Shown piece by piece: positions 5,389 through 11,546 of a DNA stretch of 11,554 nt. The stretch lies in NCBI GenBank assembly GCA_027623585.1, contig JAQBVK010000050.1, forward strand, positions 1-11,554, given 5' to 3'. This DNA comes from Planctomycetota bacterium. Lineage in GTDB: Bacteria > Planctomycetota > UBA1135. Numbering within the stretch: the first letter of the stretch is position 1; every line of letters starts with the position of its first letter. The notes beneath the pieces are model-generated. The model saw nothing but the letters and a program-made list of their open reading frames with translations. It did not search any database and was not told where the DNA came from. The position numbers were made by a program, and so were the translations under genes.

Positions 5389-7329
5389 ATGCGAAAACTC
5401 TTCCTCCCTCTTCTCATCCTGCTCGCCGCCGTGGTGGCGTGGTTCGTGTTCTCCGGTGACGATCCGACGATGCCCGGCGGCAACGGGGCGGATCCGGCCG
5501 GTCAAGGCGCTCCAGTCGAAGCCGGCGCCCTGGAAACGGGCGGCACGCAGGATCCGGGGCCGGATCCGGGGTTGGGGCGCACCGAAGTGACCAACGCTGG
5601 AAGCGGCGCGGCAGAGCTCGCCGCAGGACGCGCAGGAGAGATCCGGGGACAGGTACTCACTCCTGGGGGACAGCCGCTGGCCGGCGCGTCCGTGATCTTG
5701 TTCCGACGCAGTCAGGATTCCGCGTTCATGCTGGTGCAGGACCACTCCGCGACCGTGGATGCGAAATTGACCACCGATCGCGATGGCTGGTACCGCGTGC
5801 GTGGACTGGCGGCGGGCACGGCCTGGGACGTGTGGGCGTGGCACGAGGACTTTGCCTTCGCCGAAGGCGGCGCGGTCGAGGGCTTCTCCGGTACCGATCA
5901 AGAGTTGCCACCGATTCGCATGGTTCAAGGCTTCGTACTCGAAGTCAGAGTGGTCGACATGGCAGACCGCGGCGTCGAAGGAGCGCGTGTCGAGTTGACC
6001 CTTGACGGCATGCCCGATGCGGTCGGTGAAAACGCTGACCCGCTCGGGCGCCGATTCGTCGCGATCAGTGAATCCGACGGCTTCGCTGGTTTCGAGAGCC
6101 TCGGCCCGGGCGCCTGGGTGCTGCGTGCAAAGAAGGAAGGATATGGTGACGGTTGGTTGCGGCCGATCATCCTCATCACCGGCCGCGAGCCGGACGTGAT
6201 CCGGCTCCTGCTCGGACCGGAGTTCGGACTCAGCGGCAGCGTCGTCTCCGCCAACGGGCCTGTCGCAGGCGCGCTGGTCGAGGTGGTGACTGACCCTCCG
6301 GGGGTCGGGCCAAGTTTCCACTCCTTGAGTGATGAGGAAGGGAACTACGCGATCTCGGGCCTGCCCGAAGGTGACTTCATGTTGTCGGCCACGCGGCGGG
6401 GATACTTGCGCGCGCGTGCCCAAGGGATCCGGGGCGAGGCTCCATTTGTCCTGCACATCGAGATGCAGGAGATCGGCGGGATCAGCGGGCGTCTGCTCGG
6501 TGCGGACGGGAAACCCGCGCGTTCAGGTCAGATCGAGATCTGGCGCACGATCCGCGGCCTGCCGCCCTATATCCCCACCGGCGAGGTCGTGGCGGTGGAC
6601 GATCCCGAGGGTCGCTTCGCGATCGAGTTGGAGGGAGGCGGTTCCTTCATTCTTCTCGCTCGTGCTGAAGGGTGCGCGCCCACCTGGTCCGAAGTGATCC
6701 AAACCCGCACCGATCCAGTCAAGCTCGGCGATTGGCGGCTACCGGCCGGGGGTTCCTTGCACGGAGTACTGGTGGTCGGCCGTGACGGAGCGCCGCTCGA
6801 AAACGCGCTCATCAAATTGATGCCGCGAGGCTGGGATCCGCGTGGCGAAGAATCGCTGTTCATCGCGGATGCAGCGGATTCCTCCGAGGTGCCGCCGATG
6901 CATGCGCGAAGCGGACCGGGCGGTGTCTTCAGTCTCAGCCATCTGCCGCCAGGAAGTTATTCCTTCTCCATCGAGCATCCCGGCGCCGTCACCCGCGCCC
7001 TCGCGATCGATCCCGCCGACGGAGCCGATCGGGACCTGGGCACGATCCGCCTCGAGGCTGCGAGTGGACTCATCGTGCGCGCCTTCGACGCGGAGGGTGC
7101 GCCACTTGCGGGCGGCAACTTGACGCTCAGTACGAGTGAGAATGGATTGGGAGCGCGCAAACGACTCCTCAATGCCAGCGGCGAAGCGCGATTGACCGGA
7201 TTGGCCTCCGGGGACTATTGGGCCAGCGCGATCGAGGGAGGAGGCTGGTTTGGCCGAACGAGTATGCCGAAGAAGATCTGGTTGGGGCCGGGGGAGACGA
7301 TCGAGATCGAGATAAGACTCGAGAACTGA
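5389..7329 (+). CDS. Membrane-anchored protein with six CarboxypepD_reg/Cna-B-like modules
   Basis: The product is 646 residues from ATG 5389. Residues 2-22 are a hydrophobic signal-anchor (LFLPLLILLAAVVAWFVF). A flexible linker rich in G, P, A and D follows (about 25-80) and contains short DPG repeats. The remainder is six beta-sandwich modules of the carboxypeptidase-regulatory-like/Cna-B type at about 84-155, 182-260, 279-345, 363-432, 455-535 and 559-620. Each opens with a G-x-(I/L)-x-G-x-(V/L) strand, has a GxPLxGAxV-type segment, and ends with a GxYxLxAxxxG-type strand; examples are GQPLAGASVILF, GLPEGDFMLSATRRGY and LPPGSYSFSIEHPG. There is no catalytic motif, and no peptidase domain is attached. 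It is probably a periplasmic or surface structural or binding protein held by the N-terminal helix; that role is inference. Coupling to the upstream M61 peptidase suggests that the two act together. The stop TGA (7327-7329) lies inside the left terminal repeat of the insertion sequence, so the native 3' region may have been displaced. Confidence 0.82.
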   Translation: MRKLFLPLLILLAAVVAWFVFSGDDPTMPGGNGADPAGQGAPVEAGALETGGTQDPGPDPGLGRTEVTNAGSGAAELAAGRAGEIRGQVLTPGGQPLAGASVILFRRSQDSAFMLVQDHSATVDAKLTTDRDGWYRVRGLAAGTAWDVWAWHEDFAFAEGGAVEGFSGTDQELPPIRMVQGFVLEVRVVDMADRGVEGARVELTLDGMPDAVGENADPLGRRFVAISESDGFAGFESLGPGAWVLRAKKEGYGDGWLRPIILITGREPDVIRLLLGPEFGLSGSVVSANGPVAGALVEVVTDPPGVGPSFHSLSDEEGNYAISGLPEGDFMLSATRRGYLRARAQGIRGEAPFVLHIEMQEIGGISGRLLGADGKPARSGQIEIWRTIRGLPPYIPTGEVVAVDDPEGRFAIELEGGGSFILLARAEGCAPTWSEVIQTRTDPVKLGDWRLPAGGSLHGVLVVGRDGAPLENALIKLMPRGWDPRGEESLFIADAADSSEVPPMHARSGPGGVFSLSHLPPGSYSFSIEHPGAVTRALAIDPADGADRDLGTIRLEAASGLIVRAFDAEGAPLAGGNLTLSTSENGLGARKRLLNASGEARLTGLASGDYWASAIEGGGWFGRTSMPKKIWLGPGETIEIEIRLEN

Positions 7330-7355
7330 CGGAATCTGGCCCCCTTAGATGGTGT
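7326..7355 (+). repeat. Left terminal inverted repeat of the insertion sequence
   Basis: The outer 18 bases are CTGACGGAATCTGGCCCC. The matching right repeat reads CTAACGGAATCTGGCCCC on the opposite strand, with one difference. The inner 12 bases match at 8 positions. Bases 7327-7329 are the stop codon of the upstream gene, and 7345-7347 are the transposase stop codon. Confidence 0.85.
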
Positions 7356-8367
7356 TGAGCGGCATGAGTTTCGGCCATCTCCACCGCAGGAGTCGGCGGA
7401 TCGTCAGGGGCTGGCTCGTCACTCCGGTGGCCATCGCCGGCGTGATGTGTTTGGCCTGGTTGGTGATGCCACGCACGTAGTTTCGCCACGCGATCCAGAT
7501 CCACAGGTGGCTTTCGAGCCGCTCTCGGAGTTTGGCCGCGGCCCAGGTTCTGCGCGCGAGGCGCGACACGTGTTCGCGAAACATCGCCAAGGTGTGATTG
7601 ATCGGGAAGAGCGGATTTTTGCGGTTGCGCGTTTCGGTGGACGACACGCGCACGTGACTTCCGAAGCGATCGCCGAAGCAGCGCTTGAACAGTCCGGGAT
7701 AACTCGTCTTGCGATCCGTGACCAGGTGCGCGAGTCCGCCGTCATGCACTCGGCGCCACGCTTCGAAGCAACGTGCGACCGCCTCGGTTGACCCGCTGCG
7801 CCTGCGGCCCCATCGCGCCTCACGCACTCGCTTGCGCTCTTCGTCGTAGGCGGAAAGCCCGCCCCGGGCCGGTAGTGGGGCAGTCTCCACGTGCAGCACG
7901 AAATAGGTCCGCCATTGAATCAGGATCGGGAGCGTGACGGGCTGCAGCCGGCGATCGTGCTCGAAGGTCTCTTGCTCGTCGAGCGTCCAGGTGCCGCTCA
8001 AGCCTCCGCGTATCCGTTTTCGCTCGAGTTGGCATTCGTGAAACTCCCGCAGCGCGGGGCCCCACAGTCGCAGACGACGCTCGATGGTCTTGCGATTCAC
8101 GCGCAGGATGCGCGCGGCTTGCCGATGATTCACCTTCGAAAAAAAACAGCCGAAGATCGCACGATTGAGTCGCGATTTATGCTGCCGGTAGTCGAGGCGA
8201 AACGACTGGGAAGAGAATCGGCGCCGGCAGCACAGGCAAAGAAATCGCTGCACACGTCGCGCGTCGCAGGCGCGTCGATAGCGGCCATCGCGGCGCCAGC
8301 GAAAGGACGGCGTGGAACTTCGCGACGGGCAACGAAGGTCGGGACAGAAGGGCGGTTCGAAGGGCAT
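7345..8367 (-). CDS. IS1-like transposase (zinc finger, HTH, DDE-type catalytic domain)
   Basis: The product is 340 residues and would cut and join the ends of the surrounding element. The N terminus holds a zinc-ribbon-like set of cysteines (C8, C13, C44, C47) followed by RRRFSSQSFRLDY, resembling InsA of IS1. A helix-turn-helix follows at about 80-101 (NHRQAARILRVNRKTIERRL). Catalytic candidates are D130 in WTLDEQETFEH and D218 in LVTDRKTSYPG. The C-terminal half has the IS1-like pattern INHTLAMFREHVSRLARRT (256-274), then IAWRNYVRG. The last acidic residue cannot be fixed from one sequence; E265, E282 and E285 are candidates. The protein is very arginine-rich. Unlike classical IS1, both parts are in one frame, although a T8 run near codons 74-77 could permit slippage. 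ATG 8365-8367 has no obvious Shine-Dalgarno and lies in a hairpin. The reading frame is intact, so activity is plausible. Confidence 0.82.
   Translation of the reverse strand: MPFEPPFCPDLRCPSRSSTPSFRWRRDGRYRRACDARRVQRFLCLCCRRRFSSQSFRLDYRQHKSRLNRAIFGCFFSKVNHRQAARILRVNRKTIERRLRLWGPALREFHECQLERKRIRGGLSGTWTLDEQETFEHDRRLQPVTLPILIQWRTYFVLHVETAPLPARGGLSAYDEERKRVREARWGRRRSGSTEAVARCFEAWRRVHDGGLAHLVTDRKTSYPGLFKRCFGDRFGSHVRVSSTETRNRKNPLFPINHTLAMFREHVSRLARRTWAAAKLRERLESHLWIWIAWRNYVRGITNQAKHITPAMATGVTSQPLTIRRLLRWRWPKLMPLNTI
8139..8146 (-). other. T8 homopolymer in transposase coding strand, possible slippage site
   Basis: The coding strand reads TGT TTT TTT TCG, an eight-T run spanning codons 74-77, between the zinc finger and the helix-turn-helix. 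A transcript with seven Us would read on as CGA AGG TGA and stop at once, giving a 78-residue zinc-finger-only protein comparable in concept to the InsA regulator of IS1. The full-length product needs no slippage. Confidence 0.4.
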
Positions 8368-8409
8368 CGGTCAGTGAACTCGCGTACGACGCAAGCTCTG
8401 CTGACCGAT
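8366..8409 (-). promoter_or_regulatory. Hairpin overlapping the transposase start codon
   Basis: On the minus strand ATCGGTCAG (8409-8401) pairs perfectly with CTGACCGAT (8374-8366). The first two bases of the start codon (8367-8366) are within the stem. A second stem nests inside: CTTGCGT pairs with ACGCGAG around a CGT loop, with one wobble. Transcripts carrying both arms would have a sequestered start codon. Established knowledge: several insertion sequences, such as IS10 and IS50, use hairpins of this kind to prevent translation from transcripts that enter from outside. Whether the element's own transcript begins downstream of the 5' arm cannot be told from sequence. Confidence 0.5.
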
Positions 8410-8443
8410 CCACGCACTGCGGCGACCGAAGTTACCCGATCCC

Positions 8444-8459
8444 TTGGAGTGCACTCCAA
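8444..8459. promoter_or_regulatory. Perfect 16-bp palindrome at the inner edge of the right terminal repeat
   Basis: TTGGAGTGCACTCCAA is a perfect palindrome 77 bp upstream of the transposase start. It overlaps the inner part of the right terminal repeat (8453-8482). There is no counterpart at the left end. It may be an operator for the transposase promoter or a subterminal transposase binding site. Its TTGGAG half could also serve as a weak -35 box on the minus strand. Confidence 0.5.
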
Positions 8460-8482
8460 CCAAAGGGGCCAGATTCCGTTAG
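8453..8482 (-). repeat. Right terminal inverted repeat of the insertion sequence
   Basis: Read on the minus strand, this matches the left repeat at 25 of 30 positions. The core ACGGAATCTGGCCCC (8479-8465 on the minus strand) is identical at both ends. The stop codon TAA of the flanking secreted-protein gene (8479-8481) falls in its outermost bases. Confidence 0.85.
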
Positions 8483-9900
8483 AGGATCGTCACTCCCCCA
8501 GCGCAGCAAGCATCCAGGTCCACCGCCTGCACCGCTAATCCACACGCACTGGAAGGCAACCGCACCGGCAGGCACAACACTGCACTCGCCGGATCCCAAC
8601 TCGCGCCGACCTTCGGCCCACTCAGGCCAAGTACCAGGCCCGTGCAGGGCGTGCCATTCCAAGTATGCGCTCCGGGCGCGCCATAGAGCAGCATCACGCG
8701 ACTTCCGGGTCGGGCGCCTTCGATCTCGAAGGTCGCGGGGCCCGGGCAGGTGCCGACCATCGTCACGGCAAGACCACATCCGCCGCCAGCAGCGGTTCTG
8801 AGGACGACGTCATCCACGCCGACCCCATCGAAATTGGCGTACGGATAGTTGTCCTCTTGCGCGAACATCACGTAGAAGTTGCCATCGAGGGGCACTCCGG
8901 CTTGACCCAGATCGAGCCCGCTGACCGTCGTCCAGGTGGTGGGGTAGCCCCCCCACGGGGTCAGGAGCTGAATCCAGAACTGTCCGTCGGAAGAGACCCA
9001 CACGCCGTCGAAGGCATGCACTTCTTCGCCGTAGTCATGCACGTCGAAGTCCAACACCCAACCGGGCGAAGCTGCGCCATCGATTCCGATCACGAGCGCG
9101 TTGCGCACGTTGTGATAATTGCTACTCCCCGGCATCAGGCCCATTTCCAGGTGCCGCACGCCGCTGCTTGAGGCGACGGTTCCGCCGGCGATCGAACACC
9201 AAGCCTCCGGGTCCGGCAGCAAGCTGCTGGACTTCAGGGCCGACAAGGCCATGAACGAGGGCGGGACGCCGGCCCAGGCCTCGAAGTCCTCGGTGAACGG
9301 CGCCGTCAGGAAAGTCGTGGGAAGCGCGATGTTGGGCCATTGAGTCCCGCCGCCACCGCCACCGCCCGGCGCCACGCGCGCGTCGTCGACCTGGACGACA
9401 TCGATCCAGGTCTCATGCGCGTACTTGCCGACGTACAGCAGCGCGAGTTCGACGCTCGCCTGACCGAGGAATTGATTCGGCACTCGCGAGGTGAACGAAG
9501 AGCGTCCCGGCGAAGTGCGGCACTCGGTCCAGGCCTTCACCCAACCACTTCCGCCGGAGCGGTACAGCAAGGAGGTCTCGCCGTCAGCCTGTGAGAACGG
9601 ATGATTGGCGAGGAACTCGGGATACTTGATCTCGACGTCCACGTGACCGAAGGCCTCGGCAAATCCCACCAAAGAAAAACTCGAACTGATGAGCAAATCA
9701 TTGCATTGCCCGACCAAGAGCGGCTCATCTTCGTGCCATGCGCGCAAGGACCCGGCGTGCCGTTTCCATCCAGTGCTGGCCGGATTCGCTTTCTGCTGCG
9801 ACCAACCGGTCGGCGGGAAAGTACCCGTGTTGAAGTTTTCGGTGAGCGCGACGTTCTGCGGAGTCGCGACCAAAAGAAGGAGGGGAAGGATGGGAATCAT
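8479..9900 (-). CDS. Secreted multi-domain protein with jelly-roll-like N-terminal domain and four-cysteine C-terminal module
   Basis: The product is 473 residues from ATG 9898-9900, chosen because it begins a short signal peptide (MIPILPLLLLVATPQ); the frame is open to 9948 but adds only polar residues. Residues about 20-175 resemble the MAM-like or choice-of-anchor J jelly-roll domains of surface proteins (GWSQQKANP, LRAWHEDE, WVKAWTECRT, ending WIDVVQVDD). A seven-glycine linker (179-185) leads to a second beta domain (DFEAWAGVPPSFMAL, EAWCSIAGGT, EMGLMPGSSNYHNVRNALV, ending DGVGVDDVVL). Residues about 380-473 are the shared C-terminal module (GTCPGP, PCTGL, ACGLAVQAVDLDAC). This copy is the most diverged: it has extra cysteines (residues 443 and 466), and the NASG segment is replaced by ASWDPASAVLCLPV. 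It is a tandem paralogue of the gene at 10015-11451. The C terminus matches family length exactly, ending TIL before a TAA in the insertion sequence tip. No binding partner can be inferred. Confidence 0.83.
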   Translation of the reverse strand: MIPILPLLLLVATPQNVALTENFNTGTFPPTGWSQQKANPASTGWKRHAGSLRAWHEDEPLLVGQCNDLLISSSFSLVGFAEAFGHVDVEIKYPEFLANHPFSQADGETSLLYRSGGSGWVKAWTECRTSPGRSSFTSRVPNQFLGQASVELALLYVGKYAHETWIDVVQVDDARVAPGGGGGGGTQWPNIALPTTFLTAPFTEDFEAWAGVPPSFMALSALKSSSLLPDPEAWCSIAGGTVASSSGVRHLEMGLMPGSSNYHNVRNALVIGIDGAASPGWVLDFDVHDYGEEVHAFDGVWVSSDGQFWIQLLTPWGGYPTTWTTVSGLDLGQAGVPLDGNFYVMFAQEDNYPYANFDGVGVDDVVLRTAAGGGCGLAVTMVGTCPGPATFEIEGARPGSRVMLLYGAPGAHTWNGTPCTGLVLGLSGPKVGASWDPASAVLCLPVRLPSSACGLAVQAVDLDACCAGGVTIL

Positions 9901-9963
9901 CAGATCAGACGAGTCCACAAAGCCTATCACATCCAATTCAGACCCCACGTCGCCGAATCCGGA

Positions 9964-9995
9964 AGAAAAAGGGGTCCCGGCGCAAACCGGGACCC
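9964..9995 (-). terminator. Intrinsic terminator after the 10015-11451 gene
   Basis: On the minus strand GGGTCCCGG pairs with CCGGGACCC (9 bp, loop TTTGCG), followed by C, then TTTTT and CTT. It begins 19 nt after the TAG stop of the upstream gene. This is the only textbook rho-independent terminator in the window. It implies that the gene at 8479-9900 needs its own promoter in the 63 bp between 9901 and 9963, where I see no clear match. Confidence 0.88.
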
Positions 9996-10014
9996 TCGAA
10001 CTGGGAGCAATGAA

Positions 10015-11451
10015 CTAGAGCGTCACGGAGTTCGACGCCGCGCAGGTCGTCATGTCCGCAGCTTGCACCGCCACACCGCAAGCACCACTAGGCGCGTTGA
10101 ACTGCAGTTGAGTCTGACCGCTGGCATTCGTGGTCAGGAAGCCGACGAAGTGCGGAGTCTGGATCCCCAGCACGATGCCCTGGCAAGGCCGGCTCGGGCT
10201 ACTCTGCGTGAAGCTTCCTGCCGGTCCGTAGAACAGCGCCACCGGAGCATTCGCCGTCGCGTTCGTGATCTGCAGTCCGATCAAGCCCGGGCAACTGCCG
10301 TTCTTGGTCAGCGTCGGCCCGAGCGGACCCGACGCACTGATGCACAGATCATCCACGCCGATTCCATCGAGGTCGTTGTAGGGAAAGTTATCCTGCTGTT
10401 GGAACATCAGGTAGAACGGACCATTCGTAATCGCGTGATAACCCGTGAGATCCACGCTCACTGCGTTCCAGATCGCGTTCACGGGAATCACCGTCCACGA
10501 GACCAGAGCGCGATACCAATCAGAGCCGTTGCTGGACACCCAGACGCCGTCGGCCGCCGTGTCCTCCTCGCCGAAATTGATTCCCATGAAATCCACGGTG
10601 AGCAGGCCGGCGCCGGTTCCGTCCAGTCCGATCACGAGCGCGTTGCGCACGTCGTGATAGTTCGTGGAGCCGGGTAGCAAGCCCATCTCGAGGTTGCGGA
10701 TACCACTCGACGCGGCCGTCGTGCCGCCGGCGATGGTGCACCAGGCCTCGACGTCCGGCAGGCCGGTGAGGCCGTTGACCGCAGTCAGCGCCATGAAGTT
10801 CGGCACCACTCCCGCGTAGGACTCGAAGTCGTCGCAAGCCGAGAAGCTCGATACCGGCACGTTGCCGGCCGGAAGGTTCACGGTCCACACCGCGGGCGGC
10901 GGCAGCGGATTGGTCGGGACGTCGTCCACGATGACGTCGTCCACCCACCACTCCTGGGCAAAGGTCCCGTAGAAGCGCAGCGCGATCTTCACGTTCGCGT
11001 TACCGGCGTAGGACGAGATGTCCACGGTGCTCCAATCGGTCGAGTTCACGATGCGCGTGTCGGTCCAGACCTCGACCCAGGTCACGCCGTTGTCGGTCGA
11101 GATCCACAGGTCGTTTTCGCCGTCACCGATCGTGCTCGGATGGTTGGCGAGCCACTGCGCGTAATTGAGCTGCGAGTAGAAGTGCACGTAGACCGCACCC
11201 GCTGCGCTCAAGTTCATCGACGGACTGATCAGACGATCATCCGTGGCGCCTACGCTGGTGAACTCGTCCTCGTGCCAGGCGCGCAAGTCGACCGACTGGA
11301 TCCAACCCTGCGCGGCAGGATTGATCTTGTCTTGCGTCCAACCCGGCCCAGGAACCGTCGTGTTGTGATTCTCGAACAGGTAGGTGGTTTGGGCGGAGGC
11401 GGAGCCGGCCAGAAGGACGAAGCCGGCGAGGAAGTGAGGGAACATTCTCAT
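10015..11451 (-). CDS. Secreted multi-domain protein, tandem paralogue with jelly-roll-like domain and four-cysteine module
   Basis: The product is 478 residues from ATG 11449-11451. The frame is open to a GTG at 11469, but 11451 (or ATG 11445) begins the signal peptide MRMFPHFLAGFVLLAGSASA, then Q21. Residues about 25-178 look like a choice-of-anchor J or MAM-like jelly-roll domain (GWTQDKINP, LRAWHEDE, DLWISTDNGVTWVEVWTDTR, ending WWVDDVIVDD). A proline-rich linker (NPLPPP) leads to a second domain (DFESYAGVVPNFMAL, EAWCTIAGGT, EMGLLPGSTNYHDVRNALVI, ending DGIGVDDLCI). Residues about 385-478 are the shared C-terminal module (GSCPGL, FYGPAGSFT, PCQGI, NASGQTQLQFNAPSGACG, DMTTC, ending TL) with cysteines at 387, 423, 458 and 470. 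It is probably exported and disulfide-bonded; function is unknown. It has its own terminator and a plausible promoter, so it appears to be a single-gene unit. It aligns over its whole length with the gene at 8479-9900. Confidence 0.87.
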   Translation of the reverse strand: MRMFPHFLAGFVLLAGSASAQTTYLFENHNTTVPGPGWTQDKINPAAQGWIQSVDLRAWHEDEFTSVGATDDRLISPSMNLSAAGAVYVHFYSQLNYAQWLANHPSTIGDGENDLWISTDNGVTWVEVWTDTRIVNSTDWSTVDISSYAGNANVKIALRFYGTFAQEWWVDDVIVDDVPTNPLPPPAVWTVNLPAGNVPVSSFSACDDFESYAGVVPNFMALTAVNGLTGLPDVEAWCTIAGGTTAASSGIRNLEMGLLPGSTNYHDVRNALVIGLDGTGAGLLTVDFMGINFGEEDTAADGVWVSSNGSDWYRALVSWTVIPVNAIWNAVSVDLTGYHAITNGPFYLMFQQQDNFPYNDLDGIGVDDLCISASGPLGPTLTKNGSCPGLIGLQITNATANAPVALFYGPAGSFTQSSPSRPCQGIVLGIQTPHFVGFLTTNASGQTQLQFNAPSGACGVAVQAADMTTCAASNSVTL

Positions 11452-11481
11452 GTGCTGGTATGGGGGCACCCCAGGGGGTTA

Positions 11482-11546
11482 CGGAGCGCCAGACCCCAAG
11501 TTTATCCCCTACCTGTCGACACCACGCCAAAAGTAAGGGCGCTCCG
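11482..11546. repeat. 9-bp inverted repeat flanking a putative promoter
   Basis: CGGAGCGCC (11482-11490) and GGCGCTCCG (11538-11546) are perfect inverted copies 47 bp apart. The putative -35 and -10 boxes of the 10015-11451 gene lie between them. The arrangement could be paired operator half-sites. Chance is possible at this GC content. Confidence 0.35.
11501..11530 (-). promoter_or_regulatory. Putative sigma-70-type promoter of the 10015-11451 gene
   Basis: On the minus strand TTGGCG (11530-11525, four of six consensus bases) and GATAAA (11506-11501, four of six) are separated by 18 bp. The -10 box ends about 50 nt before ATG 11451. The match is modest. The position upstream of an apparently monocistronic gene is what supports it. 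Confidence 0.3.

Larger units (their letters stand above)
7326..8482 (-). mobile_element. IS1-like insertion sequence, about 1157 bp
   Basis: The element is bounded by imperfect 30-bp terminal inverted repeats (7326-7355 and 8453-8482, 25 of 30 matching; the outer 18 match at 17). It contains one transposase gene whose stop codon lies inside the left repeat, as is common in compact insertion sequences. No target-site duplication is visible at any plausible tip position, so the insertion may be old, or rearranged. Both neighbouring genes point into the element and terminate at its tips. Read-through from the gene at 8479-9900 would run in the sense direction over the transposase; read-through from the 5389-7329 gene would be antisense to it. 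The exact outer boundary is uncertain by about 5 bp, because GGAATCTGG could be the true tip rather than CTRACGG. Confidence 0.82.

Noticed and set aside
4143..5483. Long minus-strand open frame opposite the M61 peptidase
   Set aside because: It is a shadow frame of a strongly supported plus-strand gene in GC-rich DNA. The translation has no recognisable motif, signal peptide or family pattern.
5546..5576. Short tandem GGATCCGGGG repeat
   Set aside because: It encodes the DPGPDPG part of a low-complexity linker and needs no other explanation.
5326..6456. Long minus-strand open frame opposite the repeat-protein gene
   Set aside because: It is antisense to clear CarboxypepD_reg-like modules, has arginine- and histidine-rich shadow composition, and shows no domain.
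9342..9366. GCC/ACC-rich short repeat resembling a microsatellite
   Set aside because: It simply encodes the seven-glycine linker of the 8479-9900 protein.
9901..9948. Upstream extension of the 8479-9900 gene to 9948
   Set aside because: The added residues are polar and precede the signal peptide, so ATG 9900 is the likely start.
9601..10677. Long plus-strand open frame across the two tandem secreted-protein genes
   Set aside because: It runs through the intrinsic terminator and both paralogous genes on the opposite strand, and its composition is typical of a shadow frame.
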